Below, piece by piece: positions 9,445 through 21,100 of a stretch of 64,000 nucleotides of DNA (positions within the stretch are counted from its first letter, which is position 1; each line of letters begins with the position of its first letter). The notes beneath the pieces are model-generated. The model ran no database searches, was not told where the DNA came from, and saw only the letters and a program-made list of their open reading frames with translations. The position numbers and the translations under genes were made by a program. This DNA comes from Pseudarthrobacter sp. NIBRBAC000502772 (GTDB lineage Bacteria > Actinomycetota > Actinomycetes > Actinomycetales > Micrococcaceae): NCBI RefSeq assembly GCF_006517235.1, contig NZ_CP041188.1:3906001-3970000 (forward strand). Direction: 5' to 3'.

Positions 9445-9803
9445 TAGATGTCCTTCCCGGAGCTCTTAGCCACGCGGACACGCACGTCGCGCTTCACGCC
9501 ATTGCGCTCAACGGTCTCGGTGCGGAAACCGACGCGGGTGGGCTTCTTGGTGGACGGGTCAACCAGAGCCACGTTGGAGATGTGGACCGAAGCTTCTACG
9601 ACCTCGATGCCACCAGTCTTGGTGCCGCGCTGCGACTGACCGGCCTTGGTGTGCTTGGTTACGCGGTTAATGCCTTCAACCAACACGCGGTTGGTCTCGG
9701 GGAATACGCGCAGAACCTTGCCCTGCTTGCCTTTGTCGCCGCCGCGCTCAGCCTTGGCGCCAGTGATGACCTGAACCAGGTCACCCTTTTTGATCTTAGC
9801 CAT
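9444..9803 (-). CDS. rplX: 50S ribosomal protein L24
   Basis: Assembly initiator protein of the large subunit, 119 residues. The KOW motif [21 protein letters not shown] lies at the N-terminus. It sits 3 bp after rplN. The length is slightly above the ~104 of E. coli, mainly in the C-terminal half. Confidence 0.95.
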   Translation of the reverse strand: MAKIKKGDLVQVITGAKAERGGDKGKQGKVLRVFPETNRVLVEGINRVTKHTKAGQSQRGTKTGGIEVVEASVHISNVALVDPSTKKPTRVGFRTETVERNGVKRDVRVRVAKSSGKDI

Positions 9804-9806
9804 GGA

Positions 9807-10175
9807 CTAGAGCACCTCCGGAGCCAGAGAAACGATCTTCATGAACTTCTTGTCACGAAGTTCACGACCAACCGGTCCGAAGATACGGGTACCGCGGGGG
9901 TCACCGTCAGCCTTCAGGATCACAGCTGCGTTCTCGTCAAACTTGATGTAGGAACCATCCGCACGGCGGCGTTCCTTCTTGGTACGGACGATGACTGCCT
10001 TAACAACATCGCCCTTCTTTACGTTGCCGCCCGGAATTGCATCCTTGACGGTAGCGACGATGACGTCGCCAATGCCTGCGTAGCGACGGCCAGATCCACC
10101 GAGAACGCGAATGGTAAGGATTTCCTTAGCACCCGTGTTGTCGGCGACCTTGAGTCGCGACTCCTGCTGAATCAC
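9807..10175 (-). CDS. rplN: 50S ribosomal protein L14
   Basis: Large-subunit protein at the subunit interface, 122 residues, exactly the usual length. It begins with [17 protein letters not shown] and has the signature [21 protein letters not shown]. It starts at GTG 10175, 7 nt from an AAGGAG site. It is the first gene of the spc block, preceded by 546 bp of non-coding DNA holding a promoter candidate. Confidence 0.96.
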   Translation of the reverse strand: MIQQESRLKVADNTGAKEILTIRVLGGSGRRYAGIGDVIVATVKDAIPGGNVKKGDVVKAVIVRTKKERRRADGSYIKFDENAAVILKADGDPRGTRIFGPVGRELRDKKFMKIVSLAPEVL

Positions 10176-10424
10176 TATTTACTCCTTGCGTCGCGCCGGT
10201 TCTCAGACCGAAAATCTTTCAACGGAATGAGCCTTGCGGAACGGTTGATCGGGGTGTCTCTTGACCTGCCTGGATTTTGCCAGACCAGGCCTAAACTCCC
10301 GTGCCAAAAACATTTGCTTCCCAGGCGGATCCGGACAGGTCCGAAGCGCTAGGGGGCACTATGCCGTGGCACGATTGTTTACGAGGTTGATGACGGCGCA
10401 CAGAGGGCGCCATACAAACTCAAT

Positions 10425-10433
10425 ATCCTAGCA
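10425..10433 (-). promoter_or_regulatory. extended -10 promoter candidate for the spc operon
   Basis: Minus-strand TGCTAGGAT combines the TG-N extension with a TANNNT box. No good -35 is visible. Almost the same word (TGCTAGAAT) stands upstream of rpsL at 27275-27283. Confidence 0.55.
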
Positions 10434-10654
10434 CAGTTGGGGCCATCTCCCATATCACACGGCGGCATCCAGAGCACAACCATTGGACACCAGGAAGCGC
10501 TGCAGTGCCGGCAACGCACGACGGCGTCACGCACGGCTCGCCTTCGGCCCACCGGCGGTGCCGTTCCCCGGAAACCCGGCCTCCCGCCGTCGGCCGTCCC
10601 CCAAAAAGCCTGCTCCGCGTGACACACCCGGCCAGCCCACCCGCCGGGAAATGC

Positions 10655-10690
10655 GGAAACCCCCGCTCCCAAAAGGGAACGGGGGTTTCC
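10655..10690 (-). terminator. terminator after rpsQ
   Basis: Arms 10655-10670 and 10675-10690 (GGAAACCCCCG.TCCC with one mismatch) and an AAAA loop, 31 bp downstream of the rpsQ stop. The U-tract is poor. It separates the S10 and spc blocks. Confidence 0.8.
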
Positions 10691-10721
10691 GGTGCAGTAC
10701 CTGCAAGCAGGCTGCGGGGTG

Positions 10722-11030
10722 TTACTTGGCCTTTTCGAGGATCTCGACCAGACGCCACCGCTTGGTAGCGGACAGCGGGCGGGTCTCGGCGAGGAGAACG
10801 AGGTCGCCGATGCCGGCGCTGTTCTCTTCGTCGTGAGCCTTGATCTTCGTGTTGCGGCGGATGACTTTGCCGTACAAAGCGTGCTTTACGCGGTCTTCTA
10901 CCTGGACAACGATGGTCTTTTCCATCTTGTCCGAGACTACGTAGCCACGCTTCGTCTTACGGTCACCGCGTTCGCCAGCCGTAGCTGCTGCGGAAACAGT
11001 TTCCGTCACGTTCTCGTCCTTTTCACTCAC
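10722..11030 (-). CDS. rpsQ: 30S ribosomal protein S17
   Basis: 16S-rRNA-binding assembly protein, 102 residues with an N-terminal extension of about 20. The core runs [20 protein letters not shown] to [18 protein letters not shown]. It starts at GTG 11030, overlapping the rpmC stop as GTGA. It is the last gene of the S10 block here, followed by a terminator. Confidence 0.95.
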   Translation of the reverse strand: MSEKDENVTETVSAAATAGERGDRKTKRGYVVSDKMEKTIVVQVEDRVKHALYGKVIRRNTKIKAHDEENSAGIGDLVLLAETRPLSATKRWRLVEILEKAK

Positions 11031-11356
11031 TTGGCATCCTCCTCGGCCTCAACCGTTTCAGCCGTTTCGGCCTTCTTGGTTGCAGCCTTCTTGGACTTCT
11101 TCTCTTCCTTGGCTTCCACAACCGGTGCGGCAACCTCGGCACGAATGCCCAGCTCGCGCTCACGGAGAACGGTGTAGATGCGTGCGATGTCCTTCTTTAC
11201 CGCGCGCAGACGACCGTGGTTCTCCAGCTGACCGGTGGCGGACTGGAAACGCAGGTTGAACAGCTCTTCCTTAGCCTTCCGGAGTTCTTCAACGAGGCGC
11301 TCGTTGTCGAACGTGTCCAGCTGTGCAGATGCAAGTTCCTTGGATCCTACTGCCAT
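11027..11356 (-). CDS. rpmC: 50S ribosomal protein L29 with long C-terminal tail
   Basis: Exit-tunnel rim protein that helps dock trigger factor and SRP. The core ([20 protein letters not shown], then [17 protein letters not shown]) is normal, but the protein is 109 residues against about 65 in E. coli. The extra ~40 C-terminal residues are Lys/Glu/Ala-rich and low in complexity. It overlaps rpsQ by 4 bp. Confidence 0.95.
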   Translation of the reverse strand: MAVGSKELASAQLDTFDNERLVEELRKAKEELFNLRFQSATGQLENHGRLRAVKKDIARIYTVLRERELGIRAEVAAPVVEAKEEKKSKKAATKKAETAETVEAEEDAK

Positions 11357-11358
11357 TT

Positions 11359-11775
<417 letters not shown>

Positions 11776-12618
11776 TTAAGCCTGTCCTCCTTCTACTGCA
11801 GCAGGTGCAGCCTCAACTGCCGGAGCCTCGGCAGCCGGAGCTGCCTCTGCTGCCGGACGGTCGGTACGACGGCGGCGGTCACCACGGTCAGCGCCGCCGG
11901 CGCCACCCGGGCGGCCCGGACGGTCGCTGGGACCGCGGCCGCGGGACGGAGCAGCAGCTGCCTGCTGAGCCAGTTCCTTCGCGGTGACGTCACCCTTGTA
12001 GATCCAGACCTTCACGCCGATGCGGCCGAAGGTGGTCTTGGCCTCGTAGAAGCCGTAGTCGATGTTCGCACGGAGGGTGTGCAGGGGCACACGGCCTTCG
12101 CGGTAGAACTCCGAGCGGGACATTTCTGCGCCACCCAGTCGACCGGAGCAGGCGATACGGATGCCCTTGGCACCTGCACGCTGAGCGGACTGCATGGCCT
12201 TCTTCATCGCACGGCGGAAAGCCACGCGGGAAGTCAGCTGCTCAGCAACGCCCTGGGCAACAAGCTGTGCTTCCATCTCGGGGTTCTTGACCTCGAGGAT
12301 GTTCAGCTGGACCTGCTTGCCCGTCAGCTTCTCAAGCTCGCCGCGGATGCGGTCTGCTTCAGCGCCGCGGCGGCCGATAACGATACCGGGACGTGCCGTG
12401 TGGATATCCACGCGGACACGGTCACGGGTGCGCTCGATCTCGACCTTGGCGATACCGGCGCGCTCCATGCCAACTGACATGAGCTGGCGGATACGGATGT
12501 CTTCGCGAACGAAGTCCTTGTACCGCTGTCCGGGCTTGGTGCTGTCAGCGAACCAGTGCGATACGTGATCGGTGGTGATGCCGAGTCGGAACCCGTGCGG
12601 GTTAACTTTCTGTCCCAC
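11776..12618 (-). CDS. rpsC: 30S ribosomal protein S3 with extended tail
   Basis: Forms part of the mRNA entry channel. The 280 residues contain the KH domain ([20 protein letters not shown]) and the C-terminal S3 domain ([20 protein letters not shown]). The last ~65 residues are an Arg/Gly/Ala/Pro-rich extension beyond the E. coli length of 233. It starts at GTG 12618, immediately after the rplV stop. Confidence 0.96.
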   Translation of the reverse strand: MGQKVNPHGFRLGITTDHVSHWFADSTKPGQRYKDFVREDIRIRQLMSVGMERAGIAKVEIERTRDRVRVDIHTARPGIVIGRRGAEADRIRGELEKLTGKQVQLNILEVKNPEMEAQLVAQGVAEQLTSRVAFRRAMKKAMQSAQRAGAKGIRIACSGRLGGAEMSRSEFYREGRVPLHTLRANIDYGFYEAKTTFGRIGVKVWIYKGDVTAKELAQQAAAAPSRGRGPSDRPGRPGGAGGADRGDRRRRTDRPAAEAAPAAEAPAVEAAPAAVEGGQA

Positions 12619-12984
12619 TTAGCGAGCCTCCTCTTTCTCAGGTGTAGCGACTACCACAGTGATGTGGCTGGTGCGCTTCTTGATCTGAAATGCACGACCC
12701 TGAGCACGCGGCTGGAACCGCTTCATGGTCGGGCCTTCATCAACGAACATTTCGCTGATGATGAGGTCGCTTTCGTCAAACGAAACACCGTCGCGGTCCG
12801 CGAGGGACCGGGCGTTTGCGATTGCCGACTGTACTACCTTGAATACCGGCTCCGAAGCTGCCTGGGGGGCAAACTTCAGAATTGCCAGAGCCTCATTCGC
12901 TTGCTTACCACGAACAAGGTTGACGACGCGCCGGGCCTTCATAGGCGTTACGCGGATGTGACGCGCAATTGCCTTGGCTTCCAT
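12619..12984 (-). CDS. rplV: 50S ribosomal protein L22
   Basis: Its beta-hairpin lines the peptide exit tunnel; 121 residues. It begins [20 protein letters not shown]. The hairpin region has [20 protein letters not shown], with no deletion of the kind linked to macrolide resistance that I can see. Confidence 0.96.
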   Translation of the reverse strand: MEAKAIARHIRVTPMKARRVVNLVRGKQANEALAILKFAPQAASEPVFKVVQSAIANARSLADRDGVSFDESDLIISEMFVDEGPTMKRFQPRAQGRAFQIKKRTSHITVVVATPEKEEAR

Positions 12985-13022
12985 TGCTTTCCTTCTCTCG
13001 TCTTTGACGTAAGTGCAGGCGC

Positions 13023-13304
13023 CTAGCGGCGCTTGCCCTTACGGTCGTCCTTGACATGGCCGCGGAATGTCCGCGTGGGAGCGAATTCGCCGAGCTTGTG
13101 CCCGACCATCGACTCAGTGACAAACACCGGAATGTGCTTGCGTCCGTCGTGTACGGCGATCGTGTGCCCAAGCATGTTGGGGATGATCATCGAACGGCGG
13201 GACCAGGTCTTGATGACGTTCTTGGTGCCCTTTTCGTTTTCCCTGTCCACCTTTACAAAGAGGTGCTGGTCAACGAAAGGACCTTTTTTCAGGCTGCGTG
13301 GCAT
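13023..13304 (-). CDS. rpsS: 30S ribosomal protein S19
   Basis: Head-domain protein that binds with S13, 93 residues, the typical length. It begins [19 protein letters not shown] and ends with [20 protein letters not shown]. It lies between rplB and rplV. Confidence 0.97.
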   Translation of the reverse strand: MPRSLKKGPFVDQHLFVKVDRENEKGTKNVIKTWSRRSMIIPNMLGHTIAVHDGRKHIPVFVTESMVGHKLGEFAPTRTFRGHVKDDRKGKRR

Positions 13305-13316
13305 GTGTCCAGGCTC

Positions 13317-14156
13317 CTATCGCTTGTTCTTGCCAGTACGACGGCGACGAACAATAAGCTTGTCGCTCTCTTTGTTGGGACGCCGGGTGCGGCCTTCCCG
13401 CTTACCGTTCGGGTTGACGGGGTGACGTCCACCGGACGTCTTACCCTCGCCACCACCGTGCGGGTGGTCAACCGGGTTCATAGCGACACCACGGACGGTC
13501 GGGCGAACGCCCTTCCAGCGCATGCGGCCGGCCTTACCCCAGTTGATGTTCGACTGCTCGGCGTTGCCGACCTCGCCGACGGTTGCGCGGCAGCGCACGT
13601 CAACGTTGCGGATTTCGCCGGAAGGCAGACGCAGCTGGGCGAAGCGGCCTTCCTTTGCTACAAGCTGGATCGATGCGCCGGCGGAGCGGCCCATCTTGGC
13701 GCCGCCACCCGGACGCAGTTCAACTGCGTGGATTACGGTACCAACCGGGATGTTGAGCAGCGGCAGGTTGTTACCGGGCTTGATGTCAGCACCGGAACCT
13801 GCCTCAACGACGTCACCCTGGGAGAGCTTGTTCGGGGCGATGATGTAACGCTTGGTGCCATCAACGTAGTGCAGGAGGGCGATGCGAGCCGTACGGTTCG
13901 GATCGTACTCGATTTCGGCAACGCGGGCGTTGACGCCGTCTTTGTCGTGGCGACGGAAGTCGATCAGACGGTACTGGCGCTTGTGGCCACCACCCTTGTG
14001 ACGGGTCGTGATCTTACCGGAGTTGTTACGGCCGCCCTTTTTGGGCAGCGGACGTACCAACGACTTTTCCGGCGTCGACCGCGTGATTTCGGTGAAGTCC
14101 GCTACGCTCGAGCCACGACGGCCCGGGGTAGTCGGCTTGTACTTACGGATTCCCAT
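13317..14156 (-). CDS. rplB: 50S ribosomal protein L2
   Basis: Needed for subunit joining and peptidyl transfer, 279 residues. It has the C-terminal signature [20 protein letters not shown] with the conserved His in HPHGGGEG, and a highly basic tail. It sits between rplW and rpsS. Confidence 0.97.
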   Translation of the reverse strand: MGIRKYKPTTPGRRGSSVADFTEITRSTPEKSLVRPLPKKGGRNNSGKITTRHKGGGHKRQYRLIDFRRHDKDGVNARVAEIEYDPNRTARIALLHYVDGTKRYIIAPNKLSQGDVVEAGSGADIKPGNNLPLLNIPVGTVIHAVELRPGGGAKMGRSAGASIQLVAKEGRFAQLRLPSGEIRNVDVRCRATVGEVGNAEQSNINWGKAGRMRWKGVRPTVRGVAMNPVDHPHGGGEGKTSGGRHPVNPNGKREGRTRRPNKESDKLIVRRRRTGKNKR

Positions 14157-14185
14157 AATTTATTTCCTCGTTAAAGTGGTCTCCG

Positions 14186-14491
14186 CTACGAGAGCGGACC
14201 GCCGAAGATGTCGATGGTGCCTTCTTTGAGGCTCACAATTGCACGCTTGGTGTTCTTGCGGGTACCCCATCCGAATTTGGTGCGCTTGCGCTTACCGGCA
14301 CGGTTGATGGTGTTGATCGATTCGACCTTGACGGAGAAAATCTTCTCCACGGCCAGCTTGATCTCGGTCTTGTTCGAGCGGGGGTCCACCAGGAAGGTGT
14401 ACTTGCCCTCATCGATCAGGCCGTAGCTTTTTTCCGATACGACGGGTGCAAGCACGACGTCGCGCGGGTCTTTGATGGTGGCTGCACTCAC
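14186..14491 (-). CDS. rplW: 50S ribosomal protein L23
   Basis: Tunnel-exit protein and docking point for trigger factor and SRP, 101 residues. It contains [19 protein letters not shown] and [17 protein letters not shown]. It starts at GTG 14491, overlapping the rplD stop as GTGA. Confidence 0.96.
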   Translation of the reverse strand: MSAATIKDPRDVVLAPVVSEKSYGLIDEGKYTFLVDPRSNKTEIKLAVEKIFSVKVESINTINRAGKRKRTKFGWGTRKNTKRAIVSLKEGTIDIFGGPLS

Positions 14492-15111
14492 TTGGCATCC
14501 TCCTCGTTCTTTGCTACTGTCCGGTCAGCAACGAATGCTTCGTAGGCAGCCTTGGTGAAGACAACGTCGTCAGAGACGAGTACGTCGTAGGTGTTCAGCT
14601 GGTCTGCGTACAGAACGTGAACACCGGCGAGGTTGCGCACGGAAAGTGCTGCAACATCGTTGGCGCGCTCGATGACAACCAGCAGGTTCTTGCGCTCGGA
14701 AACTCCGCGCAGCGTTGCCAGTGCGTTCTTGACGGACGGCTTGGTGCCCTCCACCAGTTCAGCAACAACGTGGATGCGTCCGTTGCGTGCCCGGTCAGAG
14801 AGTGCGCCGCGCAGTGCAGCAGCAATCATCTTCTTGGGGGTGCGCTGGCTGTAGTCACGCGGTGTGGGACCGTGGACTACGCCACCACCGGTCATGTGAG
14901 GAGCACGGATTGAACCCTGACGGGCGCGGCCGGTGCCCTTCTGCTTGAACGGCTTGCGACCTGCACCGGAAACTTCGGCGCGGGTCTTGGTTTTGTGGGT
15001 ACCCTGGCGAGCAGCAGCGAGCTGGGCTACGACGACCTGGTGCAGCAGCGGCACGTTGGTCTGAACGTCGAAGATCTCTGCAGGCAGGTCAACCTTGACA
15101 GTGCTAGTCAT
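14488..15111 (-). CDS. rplD: 50S ribosomal protein L4
   Basis: Its loop reaches the exit tunnel; 207 residues. The loop reads [20 protein letters not shown], wild type around the macrolide-relevant region. In E. coli L4 represses the S10 operon; whether it does so here is unknown. It lies between rplC and rplW. Confidence 0.96.
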   Translation of the reverse strand: MTSTVKVDLPAEIFDVQTNVPLLHQVVVAQLAAARQGTHKTKTRAEVSGAGRKPFKQKGTGRARQGSIRAPHMTGGGVVHGPTPRDYSQRTPKKMIAAALRGALSDRARNGRIHVVAELVEGTKPSVKNALATLRGVSERKNLLVVIERANDVAALSVRNLAGVHVLYADQLNTYDVLVSDDVVFTKAAYEAFVADRTVAKNEEDAK

Positions 15112-15115
15112 TGAA

Positions 15116-15766
15116 CTAGGCTCCCTTCACGGCGGTGCGTACGAGTACGACCTGGCCGCGGGCGCCGGGGACGGCACCCTTGATCAGGAGCAGCGACTTC
15201 TCGACGTCAACTGCGTGAACCGTGAGGTTCAGCGTGGTGTGACGAACGGCGCCCATGCGGCCGGCCATTTTCATGCCCTTGAAGACGCGGCTCGGGGTGG
15301 ATGCGCCACCGATTGAACCGGGCTTACGGTGGTTCTTGTGAGCACCGTGTGAGGCGGGAGCGCCGTGGAAGCCGTGACGCTTCATAACACCGGCGAAGCC
15401 CTTACCCTTGGTGGTGCCAATAACGTCGATCTTCTGGCCGGCTTCGAAGAGCTCAACAGAAAGCTCCTGGCCCAGCTCGTAAGTGTCAGCATCTGCAGTG
15501 CGCAGTTCGACGACGTGGCGGCGAGGCGTGACGCCTGCCTTTTCAAAGTGACCAGCCAGCGGCTTGGTGACCTTGCGGGGATCGATCTGGCCGTAGCCGA
15601 TCTGAACAGCTACGTAGCCATCAGTGTCTGCGTTGCGCAGCTGCGTGATGACGTTCGAATCTGCCTGAACCACAGTGACGGGGATGAGCTTGTTGTTCTC
15701 GTCCCAGACCTGGGTCATGCCGAGCTTCGTGCCCAGCAGGCCCTTTACGTTACGGGTTGCGGTCAT
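15116..15766 (-). CDS. rplC: 50S ribosomal protein L3
   Basis: Early assembly protein near the peptidyl-transferase centre, 216 residues. It begins with a short lead into [17 protein letters not shown], and the tip loop carries [20 protein letters not shown]. It follows rpsJ after 17 bp. Confidence 0.96.
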   Translation of the reverse strand: MTATRNVKGLLGTKLGMTQVWDENNKLIPVTVVQADSNVITQLRNADTDGYVAVQIGYGQIDPRKVTKPLAGHFEKAGVTPRRHVVELRTADADTYELGQELSVELFEAGQKIDVIGTTKGKGFAGVMKRHGFHGAPASHGAHKNHRKPGSIGGASTPSRVFKGMKMAGRMGAVRHTTLNLTVHAVDVEKSLLLIKGAVPGARGQVVLVRTAVKGA

Positions 15767-15783
15767 AGTCTCTCAGCACCTCC

Positions 15784-16092
15784 CTACAGCTTGATTTCGA
15801 TGTTCACGTCGGCCGGCAGGTCGAGACGCATAAGCGAATCAACAGCCTTCGGCGTGGGATCGATGATGTCGATAAGACGCTTGTGCGTGCGCATTTCAAA
15901 GTGCTCGCGGCTGTCCTTGTACTTGTGCGGAGAGCGGATAACACAGTAAATGTTCTTCTCCGTCGGCAGCGGCACGGGGCCAACTACCGTGGCGCCTGCG
16001 CGCGTGACCGTCTCAACGATCTTCCGTGCTGAAACGTCAATGACCTCGTGGTCATATGACTTCAGCCGGATGCGGATTTTTTGTCCCGCCAT
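15784..16092 (-). CDS. rpsJ: 30S ribosomal protein S10
   Basis: Head-domain protein and partner of NusB/NusG in antitermination, 102 residues. It begins [19 protein letters not shown] and has the loop [20 protein letters not shown]. It is the first gene of the S10 block. Unlike in many bacteria, tuf is not directly upstream but 6.5 kb away. Confidence 0.97.
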   Translation of the reverse strand: MAGQKIRIRLKSYDHEVIDVSARKIVETVTRAGATVVGPVPLPTEKNIYCVIRSPHKYKDSREHFEMRTHKRLIDIIDPTPKAVDSLMRLDLPADVNIEIKL

Positions 16093-16523
16093 GTCGCCTG
16101 ACTCTCTTTCAGTTAGTGCTGCTCCCGGTGAGGGCTGCTCTGTTCACTTTCTTGTTGCATGTGGCTGCCGAAGCATTTGAAGTCTGAACTACCACCCGCC
16201 GCACAAGCTGAATCCGGATGAATCCGGGTTCCTCAACCTGCCGACGTAACCGACCCCCGCGGTCGGGCGTGTCGCGCTTAGCACGCATACAAATCCGCAG
16301 TTCCATGGGGAGTGGGTTATGTTTGGGCTTCCACTTGGACCCTGACACCCGGCATTATCCGGATCGGGACACGAAGAAGCGCTTGAACAACTCATCTAGT
16401 ATGCCGGATATTATGCCCAGAAGCGAATCTGCAGGCTGACACCTCCCCGTACTGCAGATGTGCTAGCGCACTGCGCATTCGGGCCCTGCGCGACCTGGGG
16501 TCATTGCCTTCGGCAACATCCGA
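16093..16523 (-). other. 431-bp divergent region between rpsJ and the GH1 gene
   Basis: Non-coding. On the minus strand a TAATAT box (16408-16413) is the best -10 candidate for the S10 operon, which would leave a ~315-nt leader. The leader holds a small perfect hairpin, CCGACC/GGTCGG (16250-16266), and a repeated GAATCCGG near 16211 and 16220. I see no clear promoter for the plus-strand glucosidase. Confidence 0.5.
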
Positions 16524-17990
16524 ATGGATGATGGGGGAATGACCGTCGAAAATGACGATTCCGTCCAGGATCTGGCCGACCGTCTGCCCAGCTCGTTCAC
16601 CCTCGGTGTTGCCGCGGCCGCCTTCCAGATCGAAGGCTCCCTCTCCGCTGACGGACGGGGTCCCTCCGGTTGGGACGCCTTCGCGGAGAAACCCGGCGCC
16701 ATCATCGATGGACACTCCCCAGCAGTGGCCTGCGACCACTACAACCGCTCGCCCGAAGATGTGGCTCTGATGCGGGACCTCGGCGTGGATTCCTACCGCT
16801 TTTCCATCTCCTGGCCGCGGATCCAGCCGGACGGCCGCGGCGCGTTCAACAAGCAGGGCCTGGACTTCTACGACCGCCTGATCGACCAGCTGCTCGAAGC
16901 CGGCATCTCCCCCATGGCCACCCTCTACCACTGGGATACGCCACTGCCCTTGGAGCACCGAGGCGGCTGGATGAACAGGGCCACCGCCGAACGGTTCGCT
17001 GAGTACGCAGGCGAAGCCGGCCGGCGATTTGGTGATCGCGTAGACCAATGGGTAACCCTCAACGAACCAGCCTCGGTAGTCCTCAACGGCTATGCGCTGG
17101 GCGTCCATGCCCCCGGACGGGATCTCCTCTTTGATGCCTTTCCTGCTGTCCACAACCAGCTGCTTGCCCATGGCATGGCCGTCCAGGCGCTGCGCGCAGC
17201 AGGGGTCCGCGGCGGAATCGGCGTAACCAACCTCCACTCCCCCGTCCGGCCGGCCACGCGAAAAATCACGGACAAATACATCGCGCTGGTTTTCGACCTG
17301 ATGCTCAACCGCATCTATGCCGATCCGGTCCTCCTGGGCCAATACCCCCGCCCGCCGCTCATCGCCAAGCCCTGGTTCCGGTCGTTCGGAAGAATCCCCG
17401 ACGCCGACCTCCGCACCATCCACCAGCCCCTGGACTTCTACGGCGTGAACTATTACTACCCCACGAAGGTGGCAGCCGGACGGGGTCCGGCCGAAAGCCC
17501 CACGGGTCCTGCCGAGGCGATGGTGCGGGTGCCGTTCCATCAGGAGCCGTTCCCCGAATATGGCACCACGGGTTTCGGCTGGCCGGTAGCGCCGGAGCAC
17601 CTTGGCATCCTGCTGCGTGAACTAAAGGACCGCTATAAAGGGGAGCTGCCCCCGCTGTACATCACCGAAAGCGGCGCCAGCTTCCCGGAGCCCGACCACG
17701 TCAGCGGCCCCATTCAGGACCTGGGGCGGATCAGTTACATCGCGGACCACCTGCGGCACGCGCTGGAGGCGACGGCACCGGGCGGAATCGCCCACGACGT
17801 GGACCTCCGCGGCTACTACGTCTGGACGCTGATGGACAACTTCGAATGGGCCGCGGGGTACTCCCAGCGCTTCGGCCTGGTGCACGTGGATTTCGACACC
17901 CTGGAGCGCACACCCAAGGAATCGTTCTACTGGTACCGCGCGCTCAGCCAGGCCCGGAAATCACTGGCCGGCGAAGGCCAGCCCGGCTGA
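16524..17990 (+). CDS. GH1 family beta-glucosidase
   Basis: Cytosolic retaining glycosidase, 488 residues with no signal peptide. The acid/base Glu is in TLNEP; the nucleophile Glu is in YITESGASF, where most family members have TENG. Substrate-binding stretches DSYRFSISWPRIQPDG, HWDTPLP and DNFEWAAGYSQRFGLVHVDF are present. Start is uncertain: ATG 16524 and ATG 16539 are both in frame and neither has a good ribosome site. It stands between two ribosomal clusters with no sugar transporter beside it. Confidence 0.92.
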   Translation: MDDGGMTVENDDSVQDLADRLPSSFTLGVAAAAFQIEGSLSADGRGPSGWDAFAEKPGAIIDGHSPAVACDHYNRSPEDVALMRDLGVDSYRFSISWPRIQPDGRGAFNKQGLDFYDRLIDQLLEAGISPMATLYHWDTPLPLEHRGGWMNRATAERFAEYAGEAGRRFGDRVDQWVTLNEPASVVLNGYALGVHAPGRDLLFDAFPAVHNQLLAHGMAVQALRAAGVRGGIGVTNLHSPVRPATRKITDKYIALVFDLMLNRIYADPVLLGQYPRPPLIAKPWFRSFGRIPDADLRTIHQPLDFYGVNYYYPTKVAAGRGPAESPTGPAEAMVRVPFHQEPFPEYGTTGFGWPVAPEHLGILLRELKDRYKGELPPLYITESGASFPEPDHVSGPIQDLGRISYIADHLRHALEATAPGGIAHDVDLRGYYVWTLMDNFEWAAGYSQRFGLVHVDFDTLERTPKESFYWYRALSQARKSLAGEGQPG

Positions 17991-18032
17991 GCACCGGCGA
18001 ACACCCCGGCCGGCCGAGGCCCGGTGGCCTTG

Positions 18033-18158
18033 CTACTTGTCCTTGTTTGCCCGGTTGATGCGCTTGGCGCGGTCAATCTCGGTGCGGAAATGCCTCTTGG
18101 CCCAGAAAACTCCGGCGACCACGGCGACCACGATGATCAGAAAAATCAGCCATTCCAT
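18033..18158 (-). CDS. 41-residue single-span membrane protein
   Basis: Short open frame with one N-terminal membrane span (MEWLIFLIIVVAVVAGVFWA) and a basic tail ending RAKRINRANKDK. A GAGAGGAG site lies 6 nt before the ATG, which makes it credible despite its size. It starts 30 bp after the stop of the 1406-residue membrane protein upstream and may share its transcript. I do not recognise the family. Confidence 0.7.
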   Translation of the reverse strand: MEWLIFLIIVVAVVAGVFWAKRHFRTEIDRAKRINRANKDK

Positions 18159-18188
18159 GATGTACTCCTCTCGCTGTCAGCAACAGTA

Positions 18189-21100
18189 TCAGTGCCGGCG
18201 GGACGGTTCCCTGCGGTCGTGGGACGGCGGGCTGGACTCAGGACCCGGGGTCACCTCTGGTCCCGCCTCCGGCGCCTGACCGGCCGTTCCACGGTTCAGG
18301 CGCCAGACGGCAAAGACGATCAGGCCCACAGCGATGAACGCCAACAGCAGGAACGTGTACTGCCGCATGGCCCACAGAATGCAGGCGGCCACCCCTGCCG
18401 CGCCCCACCAGACGAAGAGCCGTTCCCCCAGTCCAAGGCCTGCCATGAGCAGCAGGGCGAGGAGCACCAGGACCCACAGCTGCTGCCCAGCGTTCCCGCC
18501 GAACACTATGCCCAGGCCGCTCAGCGAGAGCAAAACAGAGGACGCGCCCACCAGGAACCGGCCGGCAGCTTGGCTGCCGGCGAAGTAGCGCAAGCCACCG
18601 AGGACAGCGGCCAGGACCACGTACCACTGGACAACCCAGAAGGGACTGGGAAGGTCGGTCAATAGCCGGCCTGTGCGATGTTCAGGCGCGTCCAGTTCGA
18701 AGATGGCAGCGCGCTGGATGGCTACTGTGAGCAGCAACGCACCCACTTCGAGGACGATCCGTTGCGCCTTTGCGGGAGCCTCCCTGTAGGACACCCCGAC
18801 GGCGGCGGCCAGCACGGCGGCCGCCGTCCAGGACGTTACATCGTGCCGGATTCCCACCAAGACCACCAGCACGAGGCCGAGGAACGCCGCACCGGCAAGC
18901 GACCAACGACGCACCGGCTCGGCCTGCAACGGTCCGCTGCGCATGAGCCGCACGGCATAGAGGGCAGCCGAAGCCACGCCCGCGCCGGTCAGCCATGGCA
19001 GGAATCCGTCCCAGACACCGGGGACATCCTGATACGCCTCCGCCGCCAAGGCGACGGACCCGCCGAGCGCGGCCACGGCTGCGGGCGGATACAGCACCGG
19101 CAGATCCTCGACGTGCGATGCGGTAAAGCACACGGCTGACAGGGCCAGGACAGCCGCACCCGTCACCCAGTCGGCCGCCAACGGCGAGATCAGCAGCCCA
19201 ACACCGGCAAACGAGCCGGCGGTAACCAGCCAGATCCAGCGCTCGACGTCCGCGTCGCCAGCGGTCTCTTGGTGACCATTCTGCTCGTGCCCTCTCTGAG
19301 TGAGCCCGTTCTGAGTAAGCCCGTTCTGCCGGCCCGCGTTCTGCTGGTGCCGCAGGATGCCGGCAGCGGTCGCAAGCAGCGCACCACCGAGCAGAGTCAC
19401 GGCAGTGCCGGTGTGGCTCAGGACCGCGGTCACAAGGAACGTCCCGCCGAACGTGAACAGCGGGCCCAGTGCGAGCACGCCGAACAGCGCAGCATACACA
19501 GCGAAGTAACGGGCTCCGTAGGCACTGAAGAGTCTCCTGGCTACCACAGCAGAGACCAGCAGCAACAGCAGTTCCAGCAACACCACCCAGCGGCCGCCGT
19601 CGTCGTCCTGCGCCAGCAGCCCGACGTCGCCCGGCCTGGTCACGTAGACCAGCGGCAGCAATGCCTGCCCGGCCAGGGTGATCCAGACTGCAGCCTGCTG
19701 GAAGGGGATGTCAGCCAGCCGTGTGCGCATCAACCAGCGGACGGCATGCTGGGCCGCGAGTACCAGGGCAAAGGTCACCGAAACCACAGTGGGCGAGGCG
19801 GTGATGTCGTAGCTAAGGACCACTGCGAGGCCTGCCGTCAGCACGCGGGCCGCCACAAAGTACCAGCCCTTCCTGGCCCGCTGTTGCTCGGCCACCACCA
19901 TCAGCGTGGAGTAGACCGCGAAGATACCCAGGATCAGTTCCACCCGAAGCAGATCGCCATCGCTGAGGACCAGCTGCACAACAAATGCAAACGGGGCCAA
20001 CCAGAGTGCACCCGCCACTCTGCGAAGGAAGTACCCCGAGGCCGCAGCGCCTAGGGCCACGAGTCCTGCAGCGTACGTTTCCTGCCAGTCTGCGGAACCT
20101 GACTGCAAGAGGCTGGCAATGCCGGCCAACTGGAGAAGGAGCACTGCGCCCGCGTCAGCAAGAATCCCGCGGGGAGCACGACGGCGCCCCGCAGCAACCA
20201 GCGGAAAGCACAGCTGAAGTGCCAGCACGGTCACCAGGACCGTTGCCGGGTGGACCACTTCGTCCGCGATGACCACCGGGCCGCCGTCCCGCTGCAGCTG
20301 GTGAAAAGCTGTCAGGGCAAGTACGGTGGCTGCCGCCCTGGCGAACCACCAGTAGGCCCAGTGGTGTTGGCGCAGGGGCAGACGAACCGCAGTGATGAGC
20401 AAATATGCAACCACCAACAACAACGCCGCATTCCCGGCGCCTTGTGAAACGGCTTGGAACGCGACCGTCGCAGCGACCACGGACATACCCAGCGGCAAGG
20501 CCTCCCATACCGTTGCAACCCAGTCCGGTTCCGTAGCCGGCCGTGGAACCACCAGGGCTCCGATGACAAAAGCGGCAGCAAGCTGGATGATCACGCAGAC
20601 GGCTGTCAGGCCGTGGTCCGGCGAGGCCTCAATGAACGGCATCCCGGCCAGAACCAGCGCACCCCCGGCACCGAAGACGCCCAAGGTTGCCTCCGGCGCC
20701 AACATCCGCATGCCCGCGCGTTCCAGGAGCGCCGTCAGGAGTTGCTGGCACACGAGTGCCAGCAACAGCGCGAACACGGACGCCTCGGCCCGCCCGGGGC
20801 CGTCATCCATCACTGCCGCAACAGTTACAGGGACCGCACAGGTAAGGGCCAACCGGGACCCCAGAACCAGCCGGCCGCGGAAATCACCTGCCGCGAAAAC
20901 CCCACGGATCGCCCAGAAGCCGGCCGCGGCGAGCAGCATTCCGGCTAGCGGCCACGCGCCCATCGAAGGCGAAACTATGCCGGCCAACACCAGTGCGGCC
21001 ACGGGCGCCCATTCGGCCCGGCCGGCCCACTTGGCTGCCAGCATCATGCCCGTGGCCAAAGATAATGCCACCGGCACCCACAGCGGCACCGCAGTACCCG

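Larger units (their letters stand above)
10176..10721 (-). other. 546-bp non-coding leader between rpsQ and rplN
   Basis: No convincing gene on either strand. On the minus strand it holds the rpsQ terminator (10655-10690), an extended -10 promoter candidate (10425-10433) and about 250 nt of untranslated leader before rplN. The leader could carry ribosomal-protein control elements, but I do not recognise a known one. Confidence 0.7.
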
